Assembly (NCBI RefSeq): GCF_001428865.1
Contig: NZ_LMIV01000001.1
Location: forward strand, 1,735,997 to 1,799,996
Reading direction: 5' to 3'
Origin: Sphingomonas sp. Root241
GTDB lineage: Bacteria > Pseudomonadota > Alphaproteobacteria > Sphingomonadales > Sphingomonadaceae
DNA length: 64,000 nucleotides
Part shown: in pieces, positions 27,120 through 36,890 of the stretch
Layout of the letters: every line of letters begins with the position of its first letter
Position numbering within the stretch: the stretch's first letter is position 1
Notes under the pieces: generated by a model
What the model was told of the DNA's origin: nothing
Seen by the model: the letters and a program-made list of their open reading frames with translations, nothing else
Database searches by the model: none
Translations under genes and position numbers: made by a program

Positions 27120-27488
27120 TCATTGCCAGTCAGCCATCTCGTACAGCGGCCGGATCTCGATCTCGCTCGGTCCCGGCATCGGATTGGGGCAGCGCTTCAC
27201 CCAGGCAACCGCCTCGTCCATGTCCTTGACTTCCCAGAGCCAGAAGCCGGCGACCAGCTCGCGCGTCTCGGCGAAAGGCCCGTCGATGACCGTACGGCCG
27301 GGGCCGTCGAAAGCAACGCGTTTACCTGCCGAGGAGGGCTTGAGGCCGTCGGCAGCGAGCAGGATGCCGGCATTGCGCAGCTCATCGTTGAATTTGCCCA
27401 TCGCCTCCATCATCGCGGTGGTCTCTGGGGTCGGGACAAAGTCCTTTTCGCTGTCTTCGGTTGCCTTCACCAACACCATCACACGCAT
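27120..27488 (-). CDS. YCII-family (DGPF) protein
   Basis: 122 residues from the ATG at 27488, which has AAGGAGAC about 6 bp upstream. MRVMVLVKATEDSE, then VIDGPFAETRELVAGFW, and ERR-like C-terminal PLYEM mark a YCII/DGPF ferredoxin-like domain. These proteins are regularly encoded beside ECF42 sigma factors and are thought to be their main targets. Their molecular function is not known. Confidence 0.88.
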   Translation of the reverse strand: MRVMVLVKATEDSEKDFVPTPETTAMMEAMGKFNDELRNAGILLAADGLKPSSAGKRVAFDGPGRTVIDGPFAETRELVAGFWLWEVKDMDEAVAWVKRCPNPMPGPSEIEIRPLYEMADWQ

Positions 27489-27688
27489 TGTCTGTCTCCT
27501 TGTTTGCGCCAGCCTGATCACTTGGCATCGGAACGACGAACCGGGTTGTCGCGAATCGACACCGGCCTGCAAATTTTTTTCCGGTCTGCGGGGTTGGCCT
27601 GATCCTGCTCAGCTTGCGGCGCGGGCCGATCATGCAACGATATGGCAATCGGCAGCCGCTGATCGTCTGAACGCCGGCGAGCGGCCGC

Positions 27689-28165
27689 TTATTCTTCGAT
27701 CGTGCCGAAGCTTCCGTGGCGCGCTCCGCGGGTGAGCCGACGGAACTCGGCCTGCTCCATATGCACGAGCGAGCGATGATCGCCGGCTTCGAAGAAGATG
27801 TCGGGCTCGCGCGCGAGATCGTCGTCGACGATCATGTCGACGCCATAGCCGGCTCCCAGCGGCGGCACCGCGCCCGGCATGCAATCGTCGAAGATCCCGA
27901 CCACCTGCCTTTCGCCGGCGAGCCGTGGTTTCCCGTCGAGCTCGGTGTGCAGATCCGCGATGTCGATCCGGCGGTCGGCGGGCAAGACGGCGAGCAGAGG
28001 CTCATGATCGGGCATTTCGAGCAGGACAGCCTTTGCCATGCAACTCGGCGGAATGTGCGCGACCCTCGCGGTCTCGGTCGAGGACAAAGTGGGCGGATGC
28101 TCGGTCAGCTCGTACTCCGCGTGCTGCGTGTCGAGAAAATGCCGAAGCTTGGGCGCGATGGTCAT
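27689..28165 (-). CDS. YbaK/ProX-type aminoacyl-tRNA deacylase-like protein
   Basis: 158 residues, one YbaK/ProRS-associated domain. Signs are STETARVAHIPPSCMAKAVLL, in which the Lys matches the catalytic Lys of YbaK, and GAVPPLG near residue 98, the substrate-loop GxxxP segment. Members hydrolyse misacylated tRNA in trans. This protein could instead be a stress-linked paralogue. Ends 117 bp from any neighbour, so it is probably monocistronic. Confidence 0.8.
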   Translation of the reverse strand: MTIAPKLRHFLDTQHAEYELTEHPPTLSSTETARVAHIPPSCMAKAVLLEMPDHEPLLAVLPADRRIDIADLHTELDGKPRLAGERQVVGIFDDCMPGAVPPLGAGYGVDMIVDDDLAREPDIFFEAGDHRSLVHMEQAEFRRLTRGARHGSFGTIEE

Positions 28166-28271
28166 GGCGGATTCTCCCTGCGTTTGAGTGCGTCACACCG
28201 TTTGCGAATGGATGGGGCTCGGCCCGGCAATCTCGCTCAGCGCCTCACCGGCATGGGCTCCAGACGCATGT

Positions 28272-28517
28272 TCAAATACTCCCGTGCCTGGTTGCCGGCG
28301 GATCGTTGATGCCCGGGCCGATCTCCGAATCGAGCGAAGACGGCTGAACGGTTTCGCGGGAGCCGAGCGCGTTCGCCTCCTCGACGTACCGGTGCGCGAG
28401 TTCCTGGTGGGCGAGCCGGGCTTCGTGGCAACGGGCATTCGCCGCCGCGTGACGCTCTTCGATCGCGCGCTGCAGTAGAAATGCGAGGCTTCGTTGCGGC
28501 TTTGCTGGACTTTCCAT
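28272..28517 (-). CDS. Small hypothetical protein, possibly stress-regulated
   Basis: 81 residues, helical and charged in its first 55 positions (AIEERHAAANARCHEARLAH), polar after. No family recognised and the ribosome-binding site is weak. Support comes from a promoter-like GGAAC-N16-CGTA at 28597-28621 on the same strand, about 80 bp upstream, resembling EcfG promoters. Codon use looks normal for the window. Confidence 0.5.
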   Translation of the reverse strand: MESPAKPQRSLAFLLQRAIEERHAAANARCHEARLAHQELAHRYVEEANALGSRETVQPSSLDSEIGPGINDPPATRHGSI

Positions 28518-28596
28518 GATCGGCCTGCCTGCCGGTTGCGGCGTCCATCAGACGTCCGCGCAGTCGGCCCCGATGGGCGTCAGCCGGCATTGAAGG

Positions 28597-28621
28597 TACG
28601 ATCGGGCCCCTTTCAGGTTCC
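28597..28621 (-). promoter_or_regulatory. EcfG-like promoter (GGAAC-N16-CGTA), leftward
   Basis: One mismatch from the alphaproteobacterial general-stress consensus GGAAC-N16/17-CGTT. It points toward the small gene starting at 28517. Match made by eye. Confidence 0.45.
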
Positions 28622-28674
28622 ACCCGGTGGGATAGACCGAGGGCTGCATTCGGCCAGTCGGGACAGTCCGTCGT

Positions 28675-28699
28675 GGAACCTTATGCCGATGGAGGCGTT
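28675..28699 (+). promoter_or_regulatory. EcfG-like promoter (GGAAC-N16-CGTT), rightward
   Basis: Exact match to the general stress sigma-factor consensus in both boxes and spacing. A start near 28706 would place the two hairpins at 28735-28808 in the 5' part of the transcript, ahead of the DUF305 gene. Confidence 0.6.
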
Positions 28700-28734
28700 G
28701 TTGCTACCCGCTTGATCGAAAGATGAGTGGAATC

Positions 28735-28808
28735 GAAGGCTTCGGCCGGTCGGACAACCGACCGAAAGGAGCCTTCAGGGAGCCCCGCCGCAGAAATGCG
28801 ACGGGGCT
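28735..28808 (+). ncRNA. Candidate structured RNA: two tandem hairpins
   Basis: Hairpin 1: outer 7-bp stem GAAGGCT/AGCCTTC (28735-28741 with 28770-28776), internal loops, and inner 7-bp stem CGGTCGG/CCGACCG with an ACAA loop. Hairpin 2: 7-bp stem AGCCCCG/CGGGGCT (28781-28787 with 28802-28808), one C-A mismatch, 4-bp stem CGCA/TGCG and a GAAA tetraloop. There is no U-tract after it, so it is not a classical terminator. It could be a small RNA or a 5' leader element. I cannot name a known family. Confidence 0.45.
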
Positions 28809-28921
28809 TACCTGTATCTGGGTTCCGTCCGATTCGCCGCCTGAAGGGTATGCAACAGACCGCGCGCGGCAAACGTTGCCCCCGGACGTCGCGCAGGGTG
28901 CGACGAAGCCGGAGAGAAAGC

Positions 28922-29365
28922 ATGCACGCGCATTATGCCAGGCTCGCGATCAACCTCGTATTGAGCTTCGTCATCATGTATTTCGTGATGTTCGCGATGA
29001 TCGACGGGGTCAGCGATTTCTTCAACAACATCAACATGTTCTACATGGCGCTGATGATGGTCGCGCCGATGGCGATCCTGATGATGCTGCTGATGGGATC
29101 GATGTACCAGAATCGCAGGCTCAACTTCGCGCTGCATGCCGGCTTCGTCGCCTTGTTCCTGCTCGCCTTTGCGGGCATCCGGACTCAAGCAGGCGTTGGG
29201 GACGCGCAGTTCCTCCGTTCGATGATCCCGCACCATTCGGGCGCGATCCTGATGTGCCGGGAGGCGCGGATCACCGATCCCGAGATCGCAGCACTCTGTC
29301 GTCGGATCGAGGAGTCTCAGCGCAACGAAATCGATCAGATGAACCGCATTCTCGCGCGTTATTGA
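28922..29365 (+). CDS. DUF305 membrane protein
   Basis: 147 residues from the ATG at 28922, preceded by GGAGAG. About three membrane helices with Met-rich ends (NMFYMALMMVAPMAILMMLLMG) precede a C-terminal segment with MIPHHSGAILMC, the DUF305 His motif, then EEIAALC-like helix. DUF305 proteins are ferritin-like His/Met proteins found in metal contexts, especially copper. The stress-type promoter and hairpin RNA lie upstream on the same strand. Confidence 0.8.
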   Translation: MHAHYARLAINLVLSFVIMYFVMFAMIDGVSDFFNNINMFYMALMMVAPMAILMMLLMGSMYQNRRLNFALHAGFVALFLLAFAGIRTQAGVGDAQFLRSMIPHHSGAILMCREARITDPEIAALCRRIEESQRNEIDQMNRILARY

Positions 29366-29390
29366 CTCAGGCGACTCATGCCCCGGGGAG

Positions 29391-29792
29391 TCAGTTGGCC
29401 TGCTTGACCCTGGTATAAGGCACGAACTTGCCGAGCTGCACGAAGCCGCGCGGGAAGCGGCTGGTCGAATCGATGAGATGCACCGTGTCGATGCTGCACA
29501 GCTGCGAGCCCGAGGTGCGCGTCACCAGGATGACATCGTCGTTCAGCTGGTTCGCGCCGGAACGCGGCTCGTTGACATAGAGGCGCCCGCCGACGCGGTA
29601 CACGATCGCCTTGCCATCGATGATCTGGCTGCTGCTCACCGACGACAGGCTGATGCAATCGACCGGCTTGCCCGCCACGCGCCCGTCCAGCAGCTTCTGG
29701 AGCTTCGCTTCCGGGGTCTGGCGTTCGCCCGCGATGGCAGGCGCGGCAATGGTGGCCGCACCGAGGAACAGGATAGTGAGGAACTTGCGCAT
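29391..29792 (-). CDS. Exported small protein of unknown function
   Basis: 133 residues with a signal peptide (hydrophobic core 5-18, cleavage near AIAGE), hence periplasmic. Two Cys (in PVDCISL and SQLCSID) could form a disulfide. I do not recognise the family. It ends 26 bp from the DUF305 stop, convergent, and faces away from the NUDIX-DUF47 gene. Confidence 0.7.
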   Translation of the reverse strand: MRKFLTILFLGAATIAAPAIAGERQTPEAKLQKLLDGRVAGKPVDCISLSSVSSSQIIDGKAIVYRVGGRLYVNEPRSGANQLNDDVILVTRTSGSQLCSIDTVHLIDSTSRFPRGFVQLGKFVPYTRVKQAN

Positions 29793-29857
29793 TGCGCGAT
29801 CATGGCACCTTTTGTCTGAACAGGGGCTGAAGCGCGTCGGTCAAATCGCGGTCCTGC

Positions 29858-31051
29858 TTGAATTGCGCAACGATTGGAGCCATTGCGGCCGGCCGGCCAG
29901 ACGCGCCGGCAGCCCGGAACTTCGTCATTCGCCAAATCGCCGCCCTGCCCTATCGCAACGAAGACCCGGCAACCGATGCCGCGGTCCGCATTCTGCTGGT
30001 CACTTCGCGCGGTACCGGCCGATGGGTGATACCCAAGGGCAATGCGATGTCGGGCACGGCACCGCATGTCGCCGCCGCGCAGGAGGCCGAAGAAGAAGCC
30101 GGCGTGGTCGGCCCCGTCTGCCCGACGCCGCTCGGCTCCTATCGGTATCGCAAGCGGCGCGGCAGCGGCGCGTCGCTGATGATGGACGTCGACGTCTTCC
30201 CGCTCGCAGTGACGCGTGAACTTCCCAGCTGGAAGGAACAGCAGGAACGCGAACGGCGCTGGTTCACGCTTTCGGAAGCGGCGGACGCCGTGGAGGAACC
30301 CGACCTGCGCGACCTCATCCGTTCGTTCGGCGCGTCCGAGTTCAAGGCTGCAACCCAGCGCACCGGCGTCCTTGGCGCCGTCGCCGAAAAATCGAGGTTA
30401 GGTCCGATGTTTGCCTGGTTCCAGCGCCTGTTGCCCCGCACGGGCAACTTCTTCGAACTGTTCGAGGCGCATTCGGTCACCGTCATGGCCGCCGGTGATG
30501 CGCTGGCGCGCCTGCTCGAGGGCGGCCCCGCGAGCGCCGAGCATGTCCGCGAAGTCATCGAACGCGAGCATGATGCCGACAACATCACCCGCGAAGTGCT
30601 CCAGACCGTGCGGAAGACCTTCCTCACGCCGTTCGATCGCGGCGCGATCACGAGCCTGATCGGCGCGCTCGACGATTCGATCGACGAGATGCAGGCGACG
30701 GTCAACGCGATCGCGCTCTACGAGGTCGAGAGCTTCTCACCCGAGATGAAGGACATGGCGGCCATCGTCGTCGATGCCGCGCGGATCACCGCAGAGGCGA
30801 TGCCTTTGCTCCGCAACGTCGCGCAGAACAGCGCCCGCCTGCACGAGCTGACCGAACGCCTCGTCCGCATGGAAGGCCATGCCGACGACATCCACGCCGC
30901 CGGCCTCAAGCGCTCGCTCAAGGAGCATGGCGCGACCGATACGCTCAAATTCGTCGTCGAGCGCGAGCTCTACAAGCATCTCGAGCGAATCGTCGACGCG
31001 TTCGAGGATGTCGCGAACGAGATCGACGGCATCGTCATCGATCACGCCTGA
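29858..31051 (+). CDS. NUDIX hydrolase fused to DUF47 (PhoU-like) phosphate-transport accessory domain
   Basis: 397 residues read through without a stop. Residues about 20-165 form a NUDIX domain (WVIPKG, then QEAEEEAGV; the first Glu and the Arg of the NUDIX box are replaced by Thr and Gln, as in diphosphoinositol-type NUDIX enzymes). From Met184 the sequence is a complete DUF47 protein (MFAWFQRLLPRTGNFFELFE, about 214 residues). An internal ATG at 30407 could also give DUF47 alone. The start at 29858 is a TTG with weak support. The Pit gene follows by 9 bp, and DUF47 proteins regulate Pit transporters. Confidence 0.8.
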   Translation: MNCATIGAIAAGRPDAPAARNFVIRQIAALPYRNEDPATDAAVRILLVTSRGTGRWVIPKGNAMSGTAPHVAAAQEAEEEAGVVGPVCPTPLGSYRYRKRRGSGASLMMDVDVFPLAVTRELPSWKEQQERERRWFTLSEAADAVEEPDLRDLIRSFGASEFKAATQRTGVLGAVAEKSRLGPMFAWFQRLLPRTGNFFELFEAHSVTVMAAGDALARLLEGGPASAEHVREVIEREHDADNITREVLQTVRKTFLTPFDRGAITSLIGALDDSIDEMQATVNAIALYEVESFSPEMKDMAAIVVDAARITAEAMPLLRNVAQNSARLHELTERLVRMEGHADDIHAAGLKRSLKEHGATDTLKFVVERELYKHLERIVDAFEDVANEIDGIVIDHA

Positions 31052-31060
31052 CGCGCCGAC

Positions 31061-32074
31061 ATGCACGAACTAGCCCTGCCCCTGCTGATCGGCCTGATCG
31101 CCGTCGCGCTGGCGTTCGACTTCCTCAACGGGCTTCACGACGCCGCCAATTCGATCGCCACCGTGGTCGCCACGCGGTTGCTGTCGCCGGTGCAGGCCGT
31201 GCTGTTCGCCGCGGTGTTCAATTTCGCCGCTTATTTCCTGACGATCGCGATCCCCTCGCTTCACGCCGTCGCCGAGACGATCGGCAAGGGGCTGGTCGAC
31301 AAGGATGTCGTGACGCCCGCGGTGATCTTCGGCGCGCTCGGCGGGGCGATGTTCTGGAACGTGCTGACCTGGATGAAGGGCATTCCCTCGTCGAGCAGCC
31401 ATGCGCTGATCGGCGGTCTGATCGGTGCGGGCGTAGCGCATGCGGGACTGACCGGCATCCATTGGGGCGGGCTCAACAAGACGCTGCTCGCGATCGTATT
31501 GTCGCCGACTTTGGGCATGCTGCTCGCGATGCTCGTCATGCTCATCAGCTCGTGGCTGCTGCATCGTGCCACCGCGCGCACTGCCGAGCGCAGCTTCCGC
31601 GGCCTGCACCTTCTGTCTTCCGCCGCTTATTCGCTGAGCCATGGCCTCAACGACGCGCAGAAGACGATGGGCATCATCACGGTGCTGCTTTATTCCACCG
31701 GCAATCTGACCGGCGAATTCCACGTGCCCCATTGGGTGGCGATCAGCTGCTATGTCGCAATCGCGCTCGGCACGATGACCGGCGGCTGGAAGATCATCGA
31801 GACGATGGGCTCGCGCATCACCAAGCTGTCGCAGCACCAGGGATTCAGTGCCTCACTGGCGGGCTCGATCATCCTGTTCTCGGCATCGGCGCTGGGGATT
31901 CCGGTCTCGACGACGCACACGATCACCGGCTCGATCATCGGCGCCGGCACCGCACGCCGCGCATCGGCGGTGCGCTGGGGCGTGGCACAGAGCGTGGTCC
32001 TCGCCTGGGTGATCACGATCCCCGCCTCGGCGCTGGTCGGCGCGGGCTTCTACGCGCTGACCCTGCTCTTCTAG
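31061..32074 (+). CDS. pit: Pit-family inorganic phosphate transporter
   Basis: 337 residues with about 10 membrane helices. The two inverted Pit repeats are visible: FLNGLHDAANSIATVVATR near the start and SHGLNDAQKTMGIIT in the second half, each with the conserved D-A-N/D-A-Q sodium/proton phosphate site. It moves phosphate or metal-phosphate into the cell. The preceding NUDIX-DUF47 gene is its accessory partner. The stop codon shares the tetranucleotide CTAG (32071-32074) with the stop of the convergent AraC gene. Confidence 0.93.
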   Translation: MHELALPLLIGLIAVALAFDFLNGLHDAANSIATVVATRLLSPVQAVLFAAVFNFAAYFLTIAIPSLHAVAETIGKGLVDKDVVTPAVIFGALGGAMFWNVLTWMKGIPSSSSHALIGGLIGAGVAHAGLTGIHWGGLNKTLLAIVLSPTLGMLLAMLVMLISSWLLHRATARTAERSFRGLHLLSSAAYSLSHGLNDAQKTMGIITVLLYSTGNLTGEFHVPHWVAISCYVAIALGTMTGGWKIIETMGSRITKLSQHQGFSASLAGSIILFSASALGIPVSTTHTITGSIIGAGTARRASAVRWGVAQSVVLAWVITIPASALVGAGFYALTLLF

Positions 32075-33027
32075 GCCTCCCTGCGCCCGCCCCGGCACTC
32101 GCTGGGAGTCTGGTCGAAACGCGCGCGGAACAGCCGGCTGAAATGCGCGGCGTCGCTGAAGCCCAGCCGTTCGGCGATCGCCCCGATCCGTTCGTCGTTG
32201 GTGGAATCGAGAAGCGCGATCCTCGCGGCGTCGAGCCGGCTGTTACGGATGTAGGTCTGCACCCCGCCCTCGGCCTCGAACAGCCGGTGCAGCGTGCTTC
32301 GCGAGATGTTCAATCGCCGGCAGAGGCTGGCGACGTTGAGCGACGAAGATTCGAGGTGCGCGCGGATCTCGGTTCGCGCCCGCGCCGCCATGCCGACGAT
32401 GCGCGGGGGAGCATCGCGTTCGGCATGTGCCGCGGCGTGCACCGCCACCACGAGCAGATCGAGCAGCGTTCGGGCGAGCCGTGGCGCATCCTCGCTGGAA
32501 ATCGCCTGCAGCGCCTCGCTCAATTTGACCAGATGCGCGTAGAACAAGGCCGCCTCTTCGCGGCCGATGACGAGCCCGTGCAGATCCGCCACCGGGCCCA
32601 GTTCCGCCTCGGCCACCGCGCGGGGGATCGCCAGCTGGATCGAGCGGGCGATCGACATGGTCATGGTGATCGGCTGGGCGATGTCGAACAGCAGTATCTC
32701 GCCGGAGCGCGCCTCGAACTCGCGGAGCCGGGCCACGCCGTGCATCTCGCCTTCGAGCAGCACGCCCACACCGAGAATGTCGATCCGGTCCGCTGCGATC
32801 CGCTCGGGCGTGCGTTCGAGGAGGCGCGCGGTCCCCGTCGAATAGGAGACTGCCATCCCGTCGAGATAGACATTCTCCGCCGAGGTCGAGAACGGACCGA
32901 TCGGCGTGGAATCGAACAACGCGGCCACGCTGGGCCATCCGCGATCGGACCATGTTTCATGACGCTCGGCGGGATCTATCCCCGCAGTCGAATAACGCAC
33001 GGGCTCTATGCCCCGCCTGTCCCCCAT
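32071..33027 (-). CDS. AraC-family transcriptional regulator
   Basis: 318 residues. The N-terminal 200 residues are a cupin-like AraC-binding domain. The C-terminal 100 hold two helix-turn-helices (LNVASLCRRLNISRSTLHRLF and AIAERLGFSDAAHFSRLFR) and an ending close to the AraC consensus. It is transcribed away from the GH29 fucosidase gene, with a 202-bp divergent region between them, so it probably controls that gene. The ligand is not apparent. CCGGAG lies 8 bp before the ATG. Confidence 0.88.
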   Translation of the reverse strand: MGDRRGIEPVRYSTAGIDPAERHETWSDRGWPSVAALFDSTPIGPFSTSAENVYLDGMAVSYSTGTARLLERTPERIAADRIDILGVGVLLEGEMHGVARLREFEARSGEILLFDIAQPITMTMSIARSIQLAIPRAVAEAELGPVADLHGLVIGREEAALFYAHLVKLSEALQAISSEDAPRLARTLLDLLVVAVHAAAHAERDAPPRIVGMAARARTEIRAHLESSSLNVASLCRRLNISRSTLHRLFEAEGGVQTYIRNSRLDAARIALLDSTNDERIGAIAERLGFSDAAHFSRLFRARFDQTPSECRGGRREA

Positions 33028-33049
33028 ACACGCGCTCCGGATCTTGCAG

Positions 33050-33073
33050 GAACGCTTGCAGAGAACGCATGCA
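33050..33073. promoter_or_regulatory. Direct repeat, candidate AraC-type operator
   Basis: Two 11-bp copies of GAACGC(T/A)TGCA start at 33050 and 33063, 13 bp apart and 23 bp upstream of the AraC ATG. Direct repeats are the usual site form for AraC proteins, though their spacing is often 21 bp. Confidence 0.4.
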
Positions 33074-33196
33074 ATTCCGGCTACTTAACCCGCCTTTTAC
33101 ATTAGATCCCAGACCATGGAAACATGGCAGAAACCCGTAGTTGCGGGGCCAAAGCGCGCGAGACCTTGTTTCTGCGCCGCGCCCTTGATAGGTTTA

Positions 33197-33220
33197 GAAA
33201 ACAATTTTTACATGTGAAAA
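33197..33220 (+). promoter_or_regulatory. Motif GAAAA-N9-CATGTGAAAA upstream of GH29 gene
   Basis: Lies right before the GGTGGGG ribosome-binding site, 9 bp from the ATG. The same motif with the same 9-bp spacer is at 63098-63121 before the GH31 enzyme. It is AT-rich in a GC-rich region. Probably a shared regulator site or a 5'-leader element. Confidence 0.55.
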
Positions 33221-33229
33221 GGTGGGGAC

Positions 33230-34843
33230 ATGCGGCTTACGCGGAGACAGGCGCTCGGAAGTTTCGCGGGCGCGAGCGCCGCGAGCGTGTCCCTTCCCGC
33301 CGGCGCCGAGGTCGCGCCCGACTGGGCGGGTCTCGTCGACGCCTTTCGCGTGCCCGATTGGTTCCGCGACGCCAAGTTCGGGATCTGGGCGCATTGGAGC
33401 GCGCAATGCGTCCCCGAATTCGGCGACTGGTACGGCCGCCAGATGTATCTCCAGGGGAACCCGGTCTACGCGCATCACCTGAAGAATTATGGCCATCCGG
33501 CCGATCGCGGCTTCCTCGAGATCGAGAATGCCTGGAAGGCCGAGAACTGGGACCCCGAGCACCTTGTCCGGCTCTACAAGGCGGCGGGCGCGCGCTATTT
33601 CATGGCGCTCGCCAATCATCACGACAATCTCGACACCTATGACAGCAAATACCATGCGTGGAATACGCTGCGCGTCGGGCCGAAGCGCGACATCATCGGC
33701 ACCTGGGAGAAGATCGCGCGGGCCAACGGGTTGCGCTTCGCGGTCTCCAACCACAGCGCGCATGCGTGGCATTGGTGGCAGACAGCCTATGGCTACGATG
33801 CCGAAGGTCCGCGGGCGGGCGAGCGTTACGACGCATTCAAGCTCACCAAGGCCGACGGCGCCGGCAAATGGTGGGACGGGCTCGACCCGCAGGAGCTTTA
33901 TACCGGCCCGTCGATGGTTCCGCCCGAGGGAATCGAGAGCGCGAAGGCGATGCGCGACTGGCACGACGTGCACAGCGGCCGCTGGATGGAATTCGCTCCG
34001 CCCCAGAACCCGCACCACGTCGCCAAATGGCTGCTCCGCCAGCAGGATCTGGTCGAGAAATATCGGCCGGACATGGTCTATTTCGACAATTTCGGGCTGC
34101 CCTTCGGCAATGTCGGACTCGAGGCGATCGCGCATTACTACCGTCAGAGCATCGCGCGCGATGGCCGCGTCGAAGTCGTCGCCACTGCCAAGCAGCTGAC
34201 CCCGTATCAGCGCACTGCACTGGTCGACGATGTCGAGCGCGGCTTCAGCGATCGGCTGCGCGGAGAGCCGTGGCAAACCTGTACCTGCATCGGCGACTGG
34301 CATTACAACCGCGCACGCTACGAACAGAAATCATATGTGCCCGCAGCCAAGGTCATCCAGCGGCTGTGCGACGTCGTCTCCAAGAACGGTAATCTGTTGC
34401 TGTCTATCCCGGTTCGCGGCGACGGCACGATCGATAGCGAGGAGGAGAAGATCGTCGCGGGCATCACGCGCTGGATGCAGCGCAACGGCGACGCGGCGAT
34501 CTTCGGCTCGCGGCCGTGGCGCATCTACGGCGAGGGCCCCACGAAGGTCGGCGGCGGCATGTTCAACGAAGGCAAGGTCGAATTCACTGCCGACGACGTG
34601 CGCTTCACCACGCGCAAGGGCGCGCTCTACGCCGCGCTGCTGGCATGGCCCGAGCGCCCGGTGACGATCGTCGGACTGGGCAAGGCCGCGCTGCCGGATG
34701 CCGCGATCGAGCGCGTCACGCTGGTCGGCGGCGGGCGCGTGAAGTTCGAACGCAGCGATGCGGGGCTGACGGTGACTTTGCCGCGCGGCGGCCCGGACGA
34801 TTTCGTCCCCGTGCTGCGGATGGACGGACGCGGGCTGGTCTGA
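33230..34843 (+). CDS. Exported GH29 alpha-L-fucosidase
   Basis: 537 residues. The N-terminus MRLTRRQALGSFAG is a twin-arginine signal. The TIM barrel opens with DAKFGIWAHWS and includes MALANHHDNLDTYDS and HSAHAWHWW, standard GH29 segments. The nucleophile is Asp286 in MVYFDNFG, with the acid/base in the C-terminal half. A beta-sandwich ends the protein. GH29 enzymes release alpha-L-fucose from glycans such as fucosylated xyloglucan or glycoproteins. The divergent AraC gene is the likely regulator, and a strong hairpin follows the stop. Confidence 0.9.
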   Translation: MRLTRRQALGSFAGASAASVSLPAGAEVAPDWAGLVDAFRVPDWFRDAKFGIWAHWSAQCVPEFGDWYGRQMYLQGNPVYAHHLKNYGHPADRGFLEIENAWKAENWDPEHLVRLYKAAGARYFMALANHHDNLDTYDSKYHAWNTLRVGPKRDIIGTWEKIARANGLRFAVSNHSAHAWHWWQTAYGYDAEGPRAGERYDAFKLTKADGAGKWWDGLDPQELYTGPSMVPPEGIESAKAMRDWHDVHSGRWMEFAPPQNPHHVAKWLLRQQDLVEKYRPDMVYFDNFGLPFGNVGLEAIAHYYRQSIARDGRVEVVATAKQLTPYQRTALVDDVERGFSDRLRGEPWQTCTCIGDWHYNRARYEQKSYVPAAKVIQRLCDVVSKNGNLLLSIPVRGDGTIDSEEEKIVAGITRWMQRNGDAAIFGSRPWRIYGEGPTKVGGGMFNEGKVEFTADDVRFTTRKGALYAALLAWPERPVTIVGLGKAALPDAAIERVTLVGGGRVKFERSDAGLTVTLPRGGPDDFVPVLRMDGRGLV

Positions 34844-34847
34844 TCCA

Positions 34848-34877
34848 CCCGTGCTCCGGCGAAGGCCGGAGCACGGG
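34848..34877. terminator. Perfect 13-bp hairpin between convergent genes
   Basis: Stem CCCGTGCTCCGGC/GCCGGAGCACGGG with a GAAG loop lies in the 37-bp gap between the GH29 stop and the pccA stop. Placement suits a bidirectional terminator, though no U-tract follows. Confidence 0.65.
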
Positions 34878-34880
34878 AAT

Positions 34881-36886
<2,006 letters not shown>

Positions 36887-36890
<4 letters not shown>

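Larger units (their letters stand above)
28518..28921. other. 404-bp gap holding two facing-away promoters and a hairpin RNA candidate
   Basis: No convincing protein gene fits in this stretch. It holds a leftward GGAAC-N16-CGTA (28597-28621), a rightward GGAAC-N16-CGTT (28675-28699) and two tandem RNA hairpins (28735-28808), then about 110 bp of leader before the DUF305 gene. Confidence 0.6.

Noticed and set aside
27560..27590. Run of T after CTGCAAA as a terminator
   Set aside because: No stable hairpin immediately before the T-run on either strand.
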